A DNA stretch of 64,000 nt from contig AP012044.1 of NCBI GenBank assembly GCA_000283575.1, positions 1,860,001 through 1,924,000 on the forward strand. Reading direction: 5' to 3'. Numbering within the stretch: position 1 is the first letter of the stretch; every line of letters starts with the position of its first letter. Below are positions 20,076-27,976 of this stretch, one piece after another. The notes beneath the pieces are model-generated. The model saw only the letters and a list, made by a program, of their open reading frames with translations. It was not told the DNA's origin and made no database searches. The translations under genes and the position numbers were made by a program. The DNA comes from Oscillibacter valericigenes Sjm18-20 (GTDB lineage Bacteria; Bacillota; Clostridia; Oscillospirales; Oscillospiraceae).

Positions 20076-20438
20076 TCATTGGTTTCGCTGCCGTTTTAGC
20101 ATCTCGGCAATAATCCTGTTCTGGTTTTCCGGCGTCAACTGCGCAAAGATTCGCGCGAATTCATCAGTAATGCCGCTGCCCTCCCGGGTGGCGGCGTTGC
20201 TGTTTTTTCCGGCTTCGGAGACGGGTGGTTTTGTTTTGGGCCCTTCGCCGATGAGAAGATATTCGGTGGTGGTGTTCAGAATCTCCGCAATCTGAGGGAT
20301 GTACTTGGTAAAAGATTTGCTCTTGCCATTTTTCCAATCAGTGATTGTCTGTGGGACAACTCCCAGAAATTTTGCAAATTGCTTTTGTTCGATACCAAGG
20401 TCGGAAAGTAACGTAAAAATTCTATCGGAGATATCCAA
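20076..20438 (-). CDS. XRE-family lysogeny repressor
   Basis: About 120 residues. The helix-turn-helix lies in the first 60 residues (KQFAKFLGVVPQTITDWKNGKSKSFTKYIPQIAEILNTTTEYLL). A low-complexity linker follows, then a short C-terminal helix that ends QLTPENQNRIIAEMLKR, a dimerisation-type tail common in Clostridia repressors. There is no peptidase domain. TTG 20438 stands at ideal distance from AGAGGTGAT; GTG 20447 lies inside this ribosome site. The gene is divergent from the early genes and almost touches the HsdR-N-like gene region. It probably binds the AATCAGTAAT-like operators between the two promoters. Confidence 0.85.
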   Translation of the reverse strand: MDISDRIFTLLSDLGIEQKQFAKFLGVVPQTITDWKNGKSKSFTKYIPQIAEILNTTTEYLLIGEGPKTKPPVSEAGKNSNAATREGSGITDEFARIFAQLTPENQNRIIAEMLKRQRNQ

Positions 20439-20459
20439 ACAAATCACCTCTTAAAAATC

Positions 20460-20488
20460 AGATAAATTCTTACTAAAGAATTGTGCAA
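20460..20488 (-). promoter_or_regulatory. Repressor promoter with palindromic spacer
   Basis: On the minus strand TTGCAC, a 17-bp spacer and TTATCT. The spacer contains the dyad ATTCTT-TAGT-AAGAAT. Confidence 0.6.
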
Positions 20489-20511
20489 TACGACAGTAAT
20501 CAGAAAATATC

Positions 20512-20540
20512 TTGACAATCAGAATATTACTGATTATATT
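20512..20540 (+). promoter_or_regulatory. Early (lytic) promoter with operator in its spacer
   Basis: TTGACA (20512-20517), then exactly 17 bp reading ATCAGAATATTACTGAT, then TATATT (20535-20540). The spacer is an imperfect palindrome with ATCAG/CTGAT ends. A related half-site, AGTAATCAGA, lies just upstream (20495-20504). A repressor bound here would shut off the early genes. Confidence 0.75.
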
Positions 20541-20686
20541 ATAACCACAGAAACAAATTAAAACTAAGTCCCCAAAAGCAAACGGAAGTTCGCCGTCGAA
20601 GTATGCCGGTTGTTCTTCCTAGTTATTTACGGATAATTATTTACTTTTTAAACGAAAAAATAAAATCCGCGAAAGGGAGTGAGGAA

Positions 20687-20896
20687 ATGAAATTATCATA
20701 TACAGCACCCATAACCGATGAAAAGACGCTTGATCTAGCTGGTAAGATCGTGCGCACGCTGGTTGACAGCGGAGTGACCTATCAAAAAGCAAACGATGCA
20801 CTGAATACGGCACAGGAAATGCTGATGTCCTGCACAAAGCCAGTTATTGTTCTGCTCTGCCGATTAAAGACTAAAATAAATCCCTTTAAAAATTAG
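20687..20896 (+). CDS. Small early prophage protein
   Basis: 69 residues with two predicted helices (TLDLAGKIVRTLVDSGVTYQKANDALNTAQEML). This is the first gene from the early promoter. ATG 20687 follows GGGAGTGAGG; a longer frame upstream has no ribosome site. Short helical proteins in this place are common in Clostridia prophages. I do not recognise a function. Confidence 0.65.
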   Translation: MKLSYTAPITDEKTLDLAGKIVRTLVDSGVTYQKANDALNTAQEMLMSCTKPVIVLLCRLKTKINPFKN

Positions 20897-20957
20897 TTTT
20901 TAACTATTTTATCACCACAAGGGAAATCTTTCAAGCCCAAGAAAAGGAGGAAATCGT

Positions 20958-21155
20958 ATGGCAATCAGAACGTTGCGGGAAGCCGCCGGACTGAAGCAGT
21001 ATGAACTGGCGGAGCTCATGGACCTTGAACCGGCGTCCGTGTCCGCGTGGGAGTCCGGGCAGGCATATCCCAGCGTTAAGAATCTGATGAAGCTGGCGGA
21101 TATTCTGCACTGCTCTACGGACGCGCTGCTGGGCCGTGAGCGCGTCAGCGCATAA
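20958..21155 (+). CDS. Cro-like XRE regulator
   Basis: The 65-residue protein is almost only a helix-turn-helix: GLKQYELAELMDLEPASVSAWESGQAYPSVKNLMKLADILHCS. It is the first regulator expressed from the early promoter, so a Cro-like role against the repressor is likely by position. ATG 20958 has a strong AAAGGAGG site. Confidence 0.82.
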   Translation: MAIRTLREAAGLKQYELAELMDLEPASVSAWESGQAYPSVKNLMKLADILHCSTDALLGRERVSA

Positions 21156-21209
21156 TATCCCAATCTATCCCTGCAACCCAAATTTTAACCCACAGGAGGG
21201 AAAAAGGCC

Positions 21210-21659
21210 ATGACGGAGAGTGGTAGAAACATCTATAAAGTTTGCCGGGACCAGGCAGGTTACACGCAAGAACGCGCCGCCGAGCTGCTGCCCTGCTCCG
21301 TCCGGGCGCTGTCCCGATATGAAAGCGGCGAGAGTAATGTGCCGGACGATCTGGCCTACCGAATGGTGCGGCTGTACAACAGCCAGTTTTTGGCCGTAGA
21401 ACATCTGCGGCATGTCAGCCATCTGGCGCAGGAGATTTTACCCGAGGTGGACGACTGCACTCTCCAGACCGCGGCCATCCGCCTTGTTAATCGGGTGCTG
21501 CGCTTCGCCTCGGATCACCGGGACCGGCAGCTGATGGAGATTATCGAGGACGGTGTGATCACCAGAGAGGAGCGCCCGCTGATGGATGACATCATGGCGG
21601 ATATCACAGAGATTATCCGGGCCTGTACGGAGGTCCGGATTGCCACGAAAGGAGACTAA
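21210..21659 (+). CDS. XRE-type regulator with helical C-terminus
   Basis: 149 residues. The helix-turn-helix covers about residues 6-55 (YTQERAAELLPCSVRALSRYESGESNVPDDLAYRMVRLYN). The rest is helical and acidic (VITREERPLMDDIMADITEII). Similar two-part proteins are found in early operons of Firmicutes phages. It ends 2 bp before the next start, so translation is probably coupled. Confidence 0.75.
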   Translation: MTESGRNIYKVCRDQAGYTQERAAELLPCSVRALSRYESGESNVPDDLAYRMVRLYNSQFLAVEHLRHVSHLAQEILPEVDDCTLQTAAIRLVNRVLRFASDHRDRQLMEIIEDGVITREERPLMDDIMADITEIIRACTEVRIATKGD

Positions 21660-21661
21660 AT

Positions 21662-22009
21662 ATGCGAAAGAGTAAAGTAGCAGCGCCCACAGACGAGGTA
21701 ATCATGGCGCTGGACAACGTTCCCGTAGAGCTGACGGCGCAGTACATCAAGCAGAGCACAGCAACACTCTATCTGGCTTTGCAGCAGGGGCGCGCCCCCT
21801 TTGGGTTTGCCTCGCGAAACGAGAAGACCGGCACCTGGACATACAACATCAGTCCCGGATTACTGGTGGCGTACAAGCGTGGGAGTCTGCCGATGTACCG
21901 GATTGAGGACATCCAGCGGATGGCCGCCGATGGCATCAACCGCATCCTTGACCAGCGCCTTACGGCGATCAACCGGGCGGTTGGGCTTTTAGCAGGCGGT
22001 GCGTCGTGA
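21662..22009 (+). CDS. Hypothetical early prophage protein
   Basis: 115 residues. The central part (YIKQSTATLYLALQQGRAPFGFA, then WTYNISPGLLVAYKRG) resembles the DNA-binding module of excisionase-like or MerR-like phage proteins, where a helix is followed by a wing. That likeness is weak. The gene is tightly coupled to the gene before it. Confidence 0.65.
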   Translation: MRKSKVAAPTDEVIMALDNVPVELTAQYIKQSTATLYLALQQGRAPFGFASRNEKTGTWTYNISPGLLVAYKRGSLPMYRIEDIQRMAADGINRILDQRLTAINRAVGLLAGGAS

Positions 22010-22025
22010 TCATTGCGCAAAAAAA

Positions 22026-22055
22026 GACCGCCCAGAGTAGCAGCTCTGAGCGGTC
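22026..22055 (-). terminator. Terminator-like hairpin, T-run on the minus strand
   Basis: GACCGC and CAGAG pair with CTCTG and GCGGTC around TAGCAG. Seven T follow on the minus strand, so it could stop minus-strand transcripts that enter the early genes. On the plus strand it is a hairpin without a tail. Confidence 0.55.
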
Positions 22056-22152
22056 AGTGTTCAGGACTTGCGTCGAGAACGATTGCAAAATTATTATACC
22101 ACGTTCGACTAAAAACGCAAGCCCTAATTTGCCGGGGAGGGAGGTGCCTTCC

Positions 22153-22287
22153 TTGAGCGGTGTGGAGCTTGTTTTTGTAACCATCGGAGTCGGCTGGCTT
22201 GTCGGCCAGGGATTCCGGGTGGTAGAAGCGATAGACAGTACGAAAGGAGCGGGATTGAGATGCCGCAGATCAGCGAAGCGCGGATGA
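22153..22287 (+). CDS. Small single-helix protein
   Basis: About 45 residues from TTG 22153, preceded by GGGAGGGAGG. One hydrophobic helix (VELVFVTIGVGWLVG) is followed by a basic tail. It overlaps the next gene by 28 bp. It is a plausible small membrane peptide of the early region, with no family match. Confidence 0.4.
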   Translation: MSGVELVFVTIGVGWLVGQGFRVVEAIDSTKGAGLRCRRSAKRG

Positions 22288-22469
22288 AGGAGCTGGCCGA
22301 TAATTGGAACGCGGAGACCAACGACCCGGAGACGGAGGAGTGGCGGGACGATCTGATGACGGATGAGGCTGAGATTATCGCCGACTGGGACAATGACTAT
22401 GCTGTCGGCATGCATCAGCTCTGCCAGAAGATCATTGCCCTGCAGCGGGAGGGCGAGCGGAATGGCTGA
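22260..22469 (+). CDS. Small acidic prophage protein
   Basis: 69 residues, strongly acidic and Trp-rich (ETNDPETEEWRDDLMTDEAEIIADWDNDYAVG). ATG 22260 follows AAAGGAGCGGG. Its end overlaps the start of the initiator-like gene by 8 bp. The acidic character is typical of DNA-mimic or protein-inhibitor phage products, but nothing more is shown. Confidence 0.6.
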   Translation: MPQISEARMKELADNWNAETNDPETEEWRDDLMTDEAEIIADWDNDYAVGMHQLCQKIIALQREGERNG

Positions 22470-23220
22470 GAGCATCATACGCGGAAAGCGGCAGGGCTTT
22501 ACAGTCCTGTACAATTCCGTGCTGAGAGATAACCGCCTGAGTCTGAAGACCAAGGGTTTGTTTGCCATTATGCAGTCGTTCCCGGACAGCTGGGAGTACA
22601 ACGTCAAAGGCCTTTCCTCCCGGGTTGGAATCGGTAGGGACGGGATACGCGGATGCCTCCGGGAGTTGGAGGATGCGGGCTATCTGCTGCGGGAGCAGCA
22701 GCACGGAGCGCAGGGCCGTTTTTCCTGCACTACATACGTTTTACAGGATCAGGCCCCTCTTGAAAAGCCACCGTTGACTGAAAAGCCGTCGACGGTAAAA
22801 CCGTCAACGGATAAACCGTCGCCGGTAAATCCGACACAAGTAAATAAACAAGTAAGTAAAGAAACAAGTAATAAACCCCCTATAGTCCCCAAGCCGAAGT
22901 TTGTTCGGGATATCTCACCGGAGATCTGTGATCGCATCCTGGAGTATGCCCCAGAGGATCAGGACCTCCAGCAGGCAATTCTGGATCTGTTGGAGAATCG
23001 GAGAGTGGCAAACAAAAGACCCGTCAAGACCATGCGGGCCATGAATGGCATCCTCCGCGATTTGGACAACTTCTCTGGTGGGAGCCGGGATCTGAAGCTG
23101 CGGCTGCTGGATAAGGCCGTCAAGTGTAACTGGCTGACCGTTTACGCACTGAAACCGGACGAGCTTCCAGTGGCGGCACCGGAAGGCGCGGAAAACGAGG
23201 GTGATCTGGATGGAATTTGA
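22462..23220 (+). CDS. Replication initiator-like protein (winged helix, DnaD-like)
   Basis: 252 residues. The N-terminal winged-helix domain (residues 15-90: LKTKGLFAIMQSFPDSWEYNVKGL, GIGRDGIRGCLRELEDAGYL) is of the RepA/DnaD-N type. A Pro-Lys-Thr linker (about 100-135) joins a helical C-terminal domain (RILEYAPEDQDLQQAILDLL). The gene precedes a DnaB-type helicase, so it probably marks the phage origin and recruits the helicase. The linker is encoded by 15-bp repeats described separately. Confidence 0.75.
   Translation: MAESIIRGKRQGFTVLYNSVLRDNRLSLKTKGLFAIMQSFPDSWEYNVKGLSSRVGIGRDGIRGCLRELEDAGYLLREQQHGAQGRFSCTTYVLQDQAPLEKPPLTEKPSTVKPSTDKPSPVNPTQVNKQVSKETSNKPPIVPKPKFVRDISPEICDRILEYAPEDQDLQQAILDLLENRRVANKRPVKTMRAMNGILRDLDNFSGGSRDLKLRLLDKAVKCNWLTVYALKPDELPVAAPEGAENEGDLDGI
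22771..22871 (+). repeat. Iterons plus AT-rich tract inside the initiator gene (candidate origin)
   Basis: CCGTTGACTG, CCGTCGACGG, CCGTCAACGG and CCGTCGCCGG start at 22771, 22786, 22801 and 22816, an exact 15-bp period. An AT-rich stretch with three ACAAGTAA-like repeats follows (22833-22871). This is the layout of a lambdoid origin inside an initiator gene. Confidence 0.6.
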
Positions 23221-24565
23221 AAAGGCTCTGACAGCAGCAAGTCAGTATCTGACCTTTACGCCCCGGTTGATTAATCCGGCAGAGCCGCAGGGACTGTGGT
23301 TTTGCGACAGCCTGATTACCGCGGCAGACATTGGAGCCAACGCTGTTTGCTTGGGTACCGGCTGCTCCTGGGACGATGTTCCCAGATGCCGCCCTTTTCT
23401 GGAGGCGTTCCCGTTCCTGGTCATTGTGAGTCCAAACGCCATTGCCAGGGAGCAGATGCACAGGGAACTGCAGCCTCGGCTGCCAGCCATGTGCATCTAC
23501 GAGATCGCAGATGCAGGCTTTCGCGGCTGCAAAACCATAAAAGACTACATATCCGTATATGGCCGTAAAGAGCTGCTTTCCATCTTGTCCGGCGCGGAAG
23601 AGCTGCCAGCCTATGGGCTTCTAAATCTGGCCCGGGTCCCGCCGCAGAATCTCCTGTCTGTACCGCGGACCCTCTCCGGATTTCCCCGCCTGGACAAAGG
23701 CATTTTGGGCTTTTTGGAAGGCCGCCTGTCCATCTGGACCGGCAAGCGAGGGATCGGGAAGAGTACGCTTATTAGCCAGATGCTGCTGGAGGGTTTAAAT
23801 CAGGGGCATACGGTGTGTGCCTATTCCGGTGAGCTGCCAAAGGAGCAGTTCCGCCAATGGACCTACCTCCAGGCTGCGGGCCCGGAGCATATTGCCTATC
23901 AGACAGATCAACGGACCGGAAAGCGGGTGGCTGTGGCCGACGGTCTGGCTGAAAAGCAAATTAGTGAATGGATGGACGAACGCTACTGGCTATATGATCT
24001 GGACAAAAACACACGCCATGATCCGGAGCGTATCCTTGCACAATTTGAGTATGCCCGGATGCGGTACGGCGCTGACGTTTTTCTCGTGGATAATATGATG
24101 TCGGTTGATTTGGCTGCCTCCCGCGACAGGGACTACTACCGGGCGCAGGCGGATTTTGTGCAGTGCCTGTCTACATTTGCAAAGCGGCGGCATGTCCATG
24201 TGCATCTGGTGGTTCACCCCCGGAAATCTTCTGGGAAAAACGGAAACCTGGATAATGACGATGTGAGTGGTTCCGGTGATATCACCAACAAAGCGGACAA
24301 CGTGTTCTTTCTTTCCCGCCATGACCGGGTCGTGGACGGAAAGTCCGTGAAAGCCCCCGTGCTGAAGATCCTAAAAAATCGGGATTTCGGTACCAGCGGC
24401 GATGTCTGGCTGGATTTTGACGGAAAGTCCAGACGGTTTTACCAGTTTAAGGCGGGGTCCGCGGATAAGCGGCTTGCCTGGGACCCTGTCGGGCGGCAGT
24501 TGACACTGGAAGAGGCGACGCCCGAGATTGACCAGATTTTCCCGCCGGACAAGGAGGGCGCATGA
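23210..24565 (+). CDS. DnaB/Twinkle-like replicative helicase
   Basis: 451 residues. The N-terminal 140 residues resemble a degenerate Toprim/linker region. The RecA-like motor follows, with Walker A GKRGIGKST (residues 178-186), Walker B VFLVDNM near 290, and the later SGSGDITNKADNVFFLSRHD segment. HVHLVVHPRK is the DnaB H3-type motif. It should unwind the phage replication fork. ATG 23210 overlaps the initiator stop, which couples the two. The primase part seems inactive, so host DnaG probably primes. Confidence 0.85.
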   Translation: MEFEKALTAASQYLTFTPRLINPAEPQGLWFCDSLITAADIGANAVCLGTGCSWDDVPRCRPFLEAFPFLVIVSPNAIAREQMHRELQPRLPAMCIYEIADAGFRGCKTIKDYISVYGRKELLSILSGAEELPAYGLLNLARVPPQNLLSVPRTLSGFPRLDKGILGFLEGRLSIWTGKRGIGKSTLISQMLLEGLNQGHTVCAYSGELPKEQFRQWTYLQAAGPEHIAYQTDQRTGKRVAVADGLAEKQISEWMDERYWLYDLDKNTRHDPERILAQFEYARMRYGADVFLVDNMMSVDLAASRDRDYYRAQADFVQCLSTFAKRRHVHVHLVVHPRKSSGKNGNLDNDDVSGSGDITNKADNVFFLSRHDRVVDGKSVKAPVLKILKNRDFGTSGDVWLDFDGKSRRFYQFKAGSADKRLAWDPVGRQLTLEEATPEIDQIFPPDKEGA

Positions 24566-24882
24566 GAGTCGGAGACACGCTGTGGCTCAAGCCCACGTTT
24601 GACACCACCTACGGCATGATGGACGAGGTTAGCCTGCTGCCTGCCAAGGTCGTGTACATACACCCTCAGCAGCGGTTTTACACCGTGAGATTTACCACCG
24701 CAGGAGGCAGCTGGACGGAGACGTTCCCCTGCACCCCCTGCGAGCTGGATAGGAGAGGACGGAAAACAAATGAGAACGATTGCAATTTTCAACCTGAAGG
24801 GCGGCGTAAGCAAAACAGTGACCACCGCCGCCATGGCGGATTGCCTCGCTGCAGATCACGGCAAGCGCGTCCTGCTGATTGA
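24562..24882 (+). CDS. Hypothetical prophage protein overlapping parA
   Basis: 106 residues from ATG 24562, which overlaps the helicase stop. The first 70 residues look like a small beta-barrel (VGDTLWLKPTFDTTYG, VYIHPQQRFYTVRFTT). The last 37 lie over the parA start in another frame and are basic and low in complexity, so the end may have drifted. It might be an HTH-free adaptor; no function is shown. Confidence 0.55.
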   Translation: MRVGDTLWLKPTFDTTYGMMDEVSLLPAKVVYIHPQQRFYTVRFTTAGGSWTETFPCTPCELDRRGRKTNENDCNFQPEGRRKQNSDHRRHGGLPRCRSRQARPAD

Positions 24883-25579
24883 CGCCGACCAGCAGGGCAA
24901 CCTGAGCCAGTATTTTGGCGTGAAAGCAGAAGAGGGGGCTGACCTGCTGGCTCTGCTTCAGGGCACCAACGAGCCGTATTATCCCGATTTCGTGACACCC
25001 GCCCGGCCCGGTATCGACATCATCCCAGCGGGCATGAGCCTGATGTATGCGGATCTCGACGCCATCAAGGACGGCCGGTGCAACCTGGGCGCTATCGAGG
25101 ATCTGCGCGGAGCGATCGCAGAGGATGCGGCGTCACCAAATTCGGAGGACCGGGCAAAGGCGTATAACTACATCCTGATCGACTGCCCTCCGGCGTTCAG
25201 CGCGGCCAGTACGGCGGCCCTGACGGCTGCGGACGCGGTGATTATCCCGATCCGGTTGGATGCGTTCTCCACCTCCGGCGTGGCGGAACTGACGCAGCAG
25301 GTCGTAAATATGCGCCGGGCCAATGACCGCCTGCGCGTGACCGGGGTCCTCGCCACACAGTACCAGCACACAGACGTCGAGGACGACGCTCTGGCGCTTC
25401 TTCCAGCGCAATCCGGACTGCCGGTTTATCGCACAAAGATCCGGCATTCGTCCCGGGTTGCTGCTGCCACCTTTGCGGGGGAGTCGCTGCTGGCGTTCAG
25501 TCCGCACTGCGGCGCGTCAAAGGATTATCGCCGCTTTGTACAGGAATTTTTAGGGCAGGAGGGTAAGGCAAATGGCTAA
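24770..25579 (+). CDS. parA: ParA-family partition ATPase
   Basis: 269 residues with the deviant Walker A KGGVSKT at residues 10-16, LLIDADQQGNLSQYFG, and Walker B YILIDCPPAFS. The helix-turn-helix N-domain of plasmid P1 ParA is absent, so it is the short (type Ib or chromosomal Soj-like) form. In such systems ParA moves ParB-DNA complexes over the nucleoid. The stop overlaps the start of the parB gene by 8 bp. A ParAB pair in an integrated phage suggests a plasmid-like stage or use of ParB as a DNA-condensing or regulatory factor. Confidence 0.9.
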   Translation: MRTIAIFNLKGGVSKTVTTAAMADCLAADHGKRVLLIDADQQGNLSQYFGVKAEEGADLLALLQGTNEPYYPDFVTPARPGIDIIPAGMSLMYADLDAIKDGRCNLGAIEDLRGAIAEDAASPNSEDRAKAYNYILIDCPPAFSAASTAALTAADAVIIPIRLDAFSTSGVAELTQQVVNMRRANDRLRVTGVLATQYQHTDVEDDALALLPAQSGLPVYRTKIRHSSRVAAATFAGESLLAFSPHCGASKDYRRFVQEFLGQEGKANG

Positions 25580-27125
25580 GAAGACCGTGGACATCTCCGC
25601 CATGCTGGGCAAGCAGTTTGCCAATGTGCCCAAATTGGACACATCCGGACGGGAACAGATTCAGTACATCGACATCGACCTGATCGACGACGACCCCAAT
25701 AATTTTTATGAGCTGAGCTGCATTGACGAGCTGGCGGCCAACATTGAGCTGTGCGGCTTGCAACAGCCCATCCGCGTCCGGGCGGGCGAGGGCGGACGCT
25801 ATACCATCGTCTCCGGGCACCGCCGCCGGGCGGCTCTGCGGAAGCTGGTGGAGGACGGGCGTACGGAGTACCAGGAGGCCCCCTGCATCGTGGAGCAGAC
25901 CGAGGGCGCCTCCGCTGCCATGCAGGAGCTGCGCCTGATCTACGCCAACGCGGACACCCGACATCTGACCTCCGCAGAGCAGTCCAAGCAGGTGGAGCGG
26001 GTGGAGGCGCTGCTGTACCAGCTGAAGGAGGAGGGCGTGGAGTTTCCCGGCCGGATGCGGGACCATGTGGCCGAGGCGTGCAAGCTGTCCAAGTCCAAGC
26101 TGGCGCGGCTGAAGGTGATCCGCGAGAAGCTGATTCCCCTGTGGGCCGCGCTCTACAAAAAAGACAAGATTAACGAGGATACCGCCTACGAGCTGGCGCG
26201 GCTGTCGGAGGACTATCAACGCAAGCTGTATGACGCCAAGCAGGATGGTTTGAGTGTGTACGGCAATGGTGTTGAGACCTGGGGCAAGCAGCTGGCGGCG
26301 CTGGATGCCATTGCCTGCCCCAAGGGAGAGCAGTGCTGCACCAATGCAGATAACATGTGGCAGCGGGTGACAAAAAAGCAGGACTGGTGTTCTAAGAATT
26401 GCGACGGCCGCTATGGCAAAGCCACATGCTGTAAGGGCTGTCCGCAGCTGTACTCCTGCAAATTCGCCTGCGGTCATTTTGCCGAGCAGATAGCCAAACA
26501 TAAGGCTGAGACCAAGGTGCAAAAAAAGACCGAGCGTGAGGAGCAGAAGGCCAAGGAGGCCGCTCACATTTCCACGGTCGCCGCCAGCTGGGTGCGGTTC
26601 TCCGAGGCCCGCAAAGCGGCGAAAATGACAACGCAGTTTTTCCTCAAGCAAGTATACGCGCAAGACAAAGACCGGTCGTACATGTATGACTCATGGCGGG
26701 CCAAGCAGTGGGCGGAGAAAGAGCGAGGGGAAGGCATCACCGACAGCAGCCAGTGTTTTGCGGATGATCTGTCTCAGGCGGATCTGGTCCGTATGGCGGA
26801 TGTACTTGGCTGCTCCGTCGATTATCTGCTGGGACATGCGGACGATCCGAAACCTTTCACCGGCAAATGGAAAAGCGCGCAGGATGAGTACCCGGACGAA
26901 GGTCGGTTCCTGTTTGTCTGCGACGCCTTCGGCTGCATACAGCCGTCCGTGTATTGCCAAGGGGACTATATGGACGCCACACCCAAGAGCGTGGCCAACG
27001 AACACCTGAAGCATATCCATTACTGGATGTACCAGCCCGCGTTGCCTGGAGGCATGACGCACAACGGGCAGGAAACGCTGGAAAAACTGATGCACGAAAG
27101 AGGTGCGGACGATGCGGACGCTTAA
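25572..27125 (+). CDS. parB: ParB-family protein with Cys-rich and C-terminal extensions
   Basis: 517 residues, much longer than chromosomal ParB. The ParB/Srx NTP-binding domain is at about 35-130 (QYIDIDLIDDDPNNFYEL, IRVRAGEGGRYTIVSGHRRRAALRKL). A central helical DNA-binding domain follows (LTSAEQSKQVERVEALL, HVAEACKLSKSKLARLK). A Cys-rich region near 240-300 has CCTN, CSKNC, CCKGC and CKFACGHF, which probably binds zinc. The last 90 residues resemble a small phage C-terminal domain (LSQADLVRMADVLGCSVDYLLGHADD). A 19-bp palindrome lies in codons 18-24. Confidence 0.85.
   Translation: MAKKTVDISAMLGKQFANVPKLDTSGREQIQYIDIDLIDDDPNNFYELSCIDELAANIELCGLQQPIRVRAGEGGRYTIVSGHRRRAALRKLVEDGRTEYQEAPCIVEQTEGASAAMQELRLIYANADTRHLTSAEQSKQVERVEALLYQLKEEGVEFPGRMRDHVAEACKLSKSKLARLKVIREKLIPLWAALYKKDKINEDTAYELARLSEDYQRKLYDAKQDGLSVYGNGVETWGKQLAALDAIACPKGEQCCTNADNMWQRVTKKQDWCSKNCDGRYGKATCCKGCPQLYSCKFACGHFAEQIAKHKAETKVQKKTEREEQKAKEAAHISTVAASWVRFSEARKAAKMTTQFFLKQVYAQDKDRSYMYDSWRAKQWAEKERGEGITDSSQCFADDLSQADLVRMADVLGCSVDYLLGHADDPKPFTGKWKSAQDEYPDEGRFLFVCDAFGCIQPSVYCQGDYMDATPKSVANEHLKHIHYWMYQPALPGGMTHNGQETLEKLMHERGADDADA
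25625..25643 (+). promoter_or_regulatory. 19-bp prophage palindrome, site 2
   Basis: TGTGCCCAAATTGGACACA, within the 5-prime part of the parB gene. Self-binding by a ParB product at its own gene is common. Confidence 0.75.
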
Positions 27126-27297
27126 AACCGGCGATCCCTGCCCCTGCTGCGGGCAGCCAATTGAATACACCGATCCCGACAAGCTGCGGATGCTGGCGAT
27201 GATCGCTGATCTGTTACAGCTCCCGGAGCGGGAAGTATTCGGTTCGCGGAAAATATCCGGCTTTGGTCAGGCTACAGATGAAAAGGAGAAGGAATGA
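27112..27297 (+). CDS. Small zinc-ribbon protein
   Basis: 61 residues with the CPCCG knuckle near residue 8 and a helical rest (KLRMLAMIADLLQLPEREVF). ATG 27112 follows AGAGGTG. The stop overlaps the next start (ATGATGA). It is a hypothetical early gene. Confidence 0.65.
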   Translation: MRTLKTGDPCPCCGQPIEYTDPDKLRMLAMIADLLQLPEREVFGSRKISGFGQATDEKEKE

Positions 27298-27527
27298 TGA
27301 GCATGGAACAGTTTGAACAGAAGCGGCAGTTTGTGACCCGGGAGCTATCCCGCTGCATTGCGGCAGCCTATGAAGGCGTGAGCCGGTTGGAATATAAGTA
27401 TCACGACGGCGGCGAGGAGAGCGTGATCATCCGCTTTGACAACGGCTACATAAAAACGGAAAACGTCACCGGTGACAGTCTCCATGCCATCATGATCGAC
27501 GTCCTTCGGGCGCTGGTGGAGGTGTGA
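27294..27527 (+). CDS. Hypothetical prophage protein
   Basis: 77 residues with a helical N-terminus and a beta-hairpin region (LEYKYHDGGEESVIIRFDNGYIKTENVTGDS). No family is recognised. ATG 27294 overlaps the previous stop, and a second ATG at 27297 is also possible. Confidence 0.65.
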   Translation: MMSMEQFEQKRQFVTRELSRCIAAAYEGVSRLEYKYHDGGEESVIIRFDNGYIKTENVTGDSLHAIMIDVLRALVEV

Positions 27528-27528
27528 T

Positions 27529-27759
27529 ATGGCACAGTTGACAATAGGCGATAAAATTCAGATCCTGCGAAAAGCCAAGGGGTTAACGCAAAAAGACTTG
27601 GGGCAAATGCTGGGCGTTTCAGCCTCTATGATAGGCCAATATGAGACAAACGTTAGAAAGCCCAAACTTGAAACATTAAAAAAATTTGCTGATGTTTTAA
27701 ATATCAGTTTGGTAAACGACTTACTGGATTTGCATGAGGTGCATCATGCAAAAGATTAA
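27529..27759 (+). CDS. XRE-type DNA-binding protein
   Basis: 76 residues, essentially one helix-turn-helix (GLTQKDLGQMLGVSASMIGQYETNVRKPKLETLKKFADVLNIS). It starts 1 bp after the previous stop. This is the fourth XRE protein of the prophage and a candidate partner for the 19-bp palindromes, though ParB is the stronger one. Confidence 0.82.
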   Translation: MAQLTIGDKIQILRKAKGLTQKDLGQMLGVSASMIGQYETNVRKPKLETLKKFADVLNISLVNDLLDLHEVHHAKD

Positions 27760-27976
27760 GCCGCCGTGCCATCCAGATTGCCCACGTCGTTCACCGGGCT
27801 GCCACAATCCGGAGACCTGCCGAGCCTGGCGCGATTATTGCGCACAGAAGGCCGAGTACGATGCCATCGCCCGGGCGGCGCGGAACGAGGAGAACCTGAT
27901 GTATACATATCAAGCGGGAATCCTCCGGAAATCCGCGCGCCGGAGAAATGTACAGTGTAACGGGAGGAAACTGTAA
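27746..27976 (+). CDS. Cys-rich small prophage protein
   Basis: 76 residues with CHPDCPRRSPGCHNPETCRAWRDYC near the N-terminus, a likely zinc-binding cluster, and a helical, basic C-terminus. ATG 27746 follows GAGGTG and overlaps the XRE gene. Its end overlaps the SSB start. The type is common in Firmicutes phages with unknown role. Confidence 0.7.
   Translation: MQKIKPPCHPDCPRRSPGCHNPETCRAWRDYCAQKAEYDAIARAARNEENLMYTYQAGILRKSARRRNVQCNGRKL

Noticed and set aside
25497..26663. A 388-residue minus-strand frame over parB
   Set aside because: It is the complement of a well-supported ParB gene in GC-rich DNA and has no start signal.
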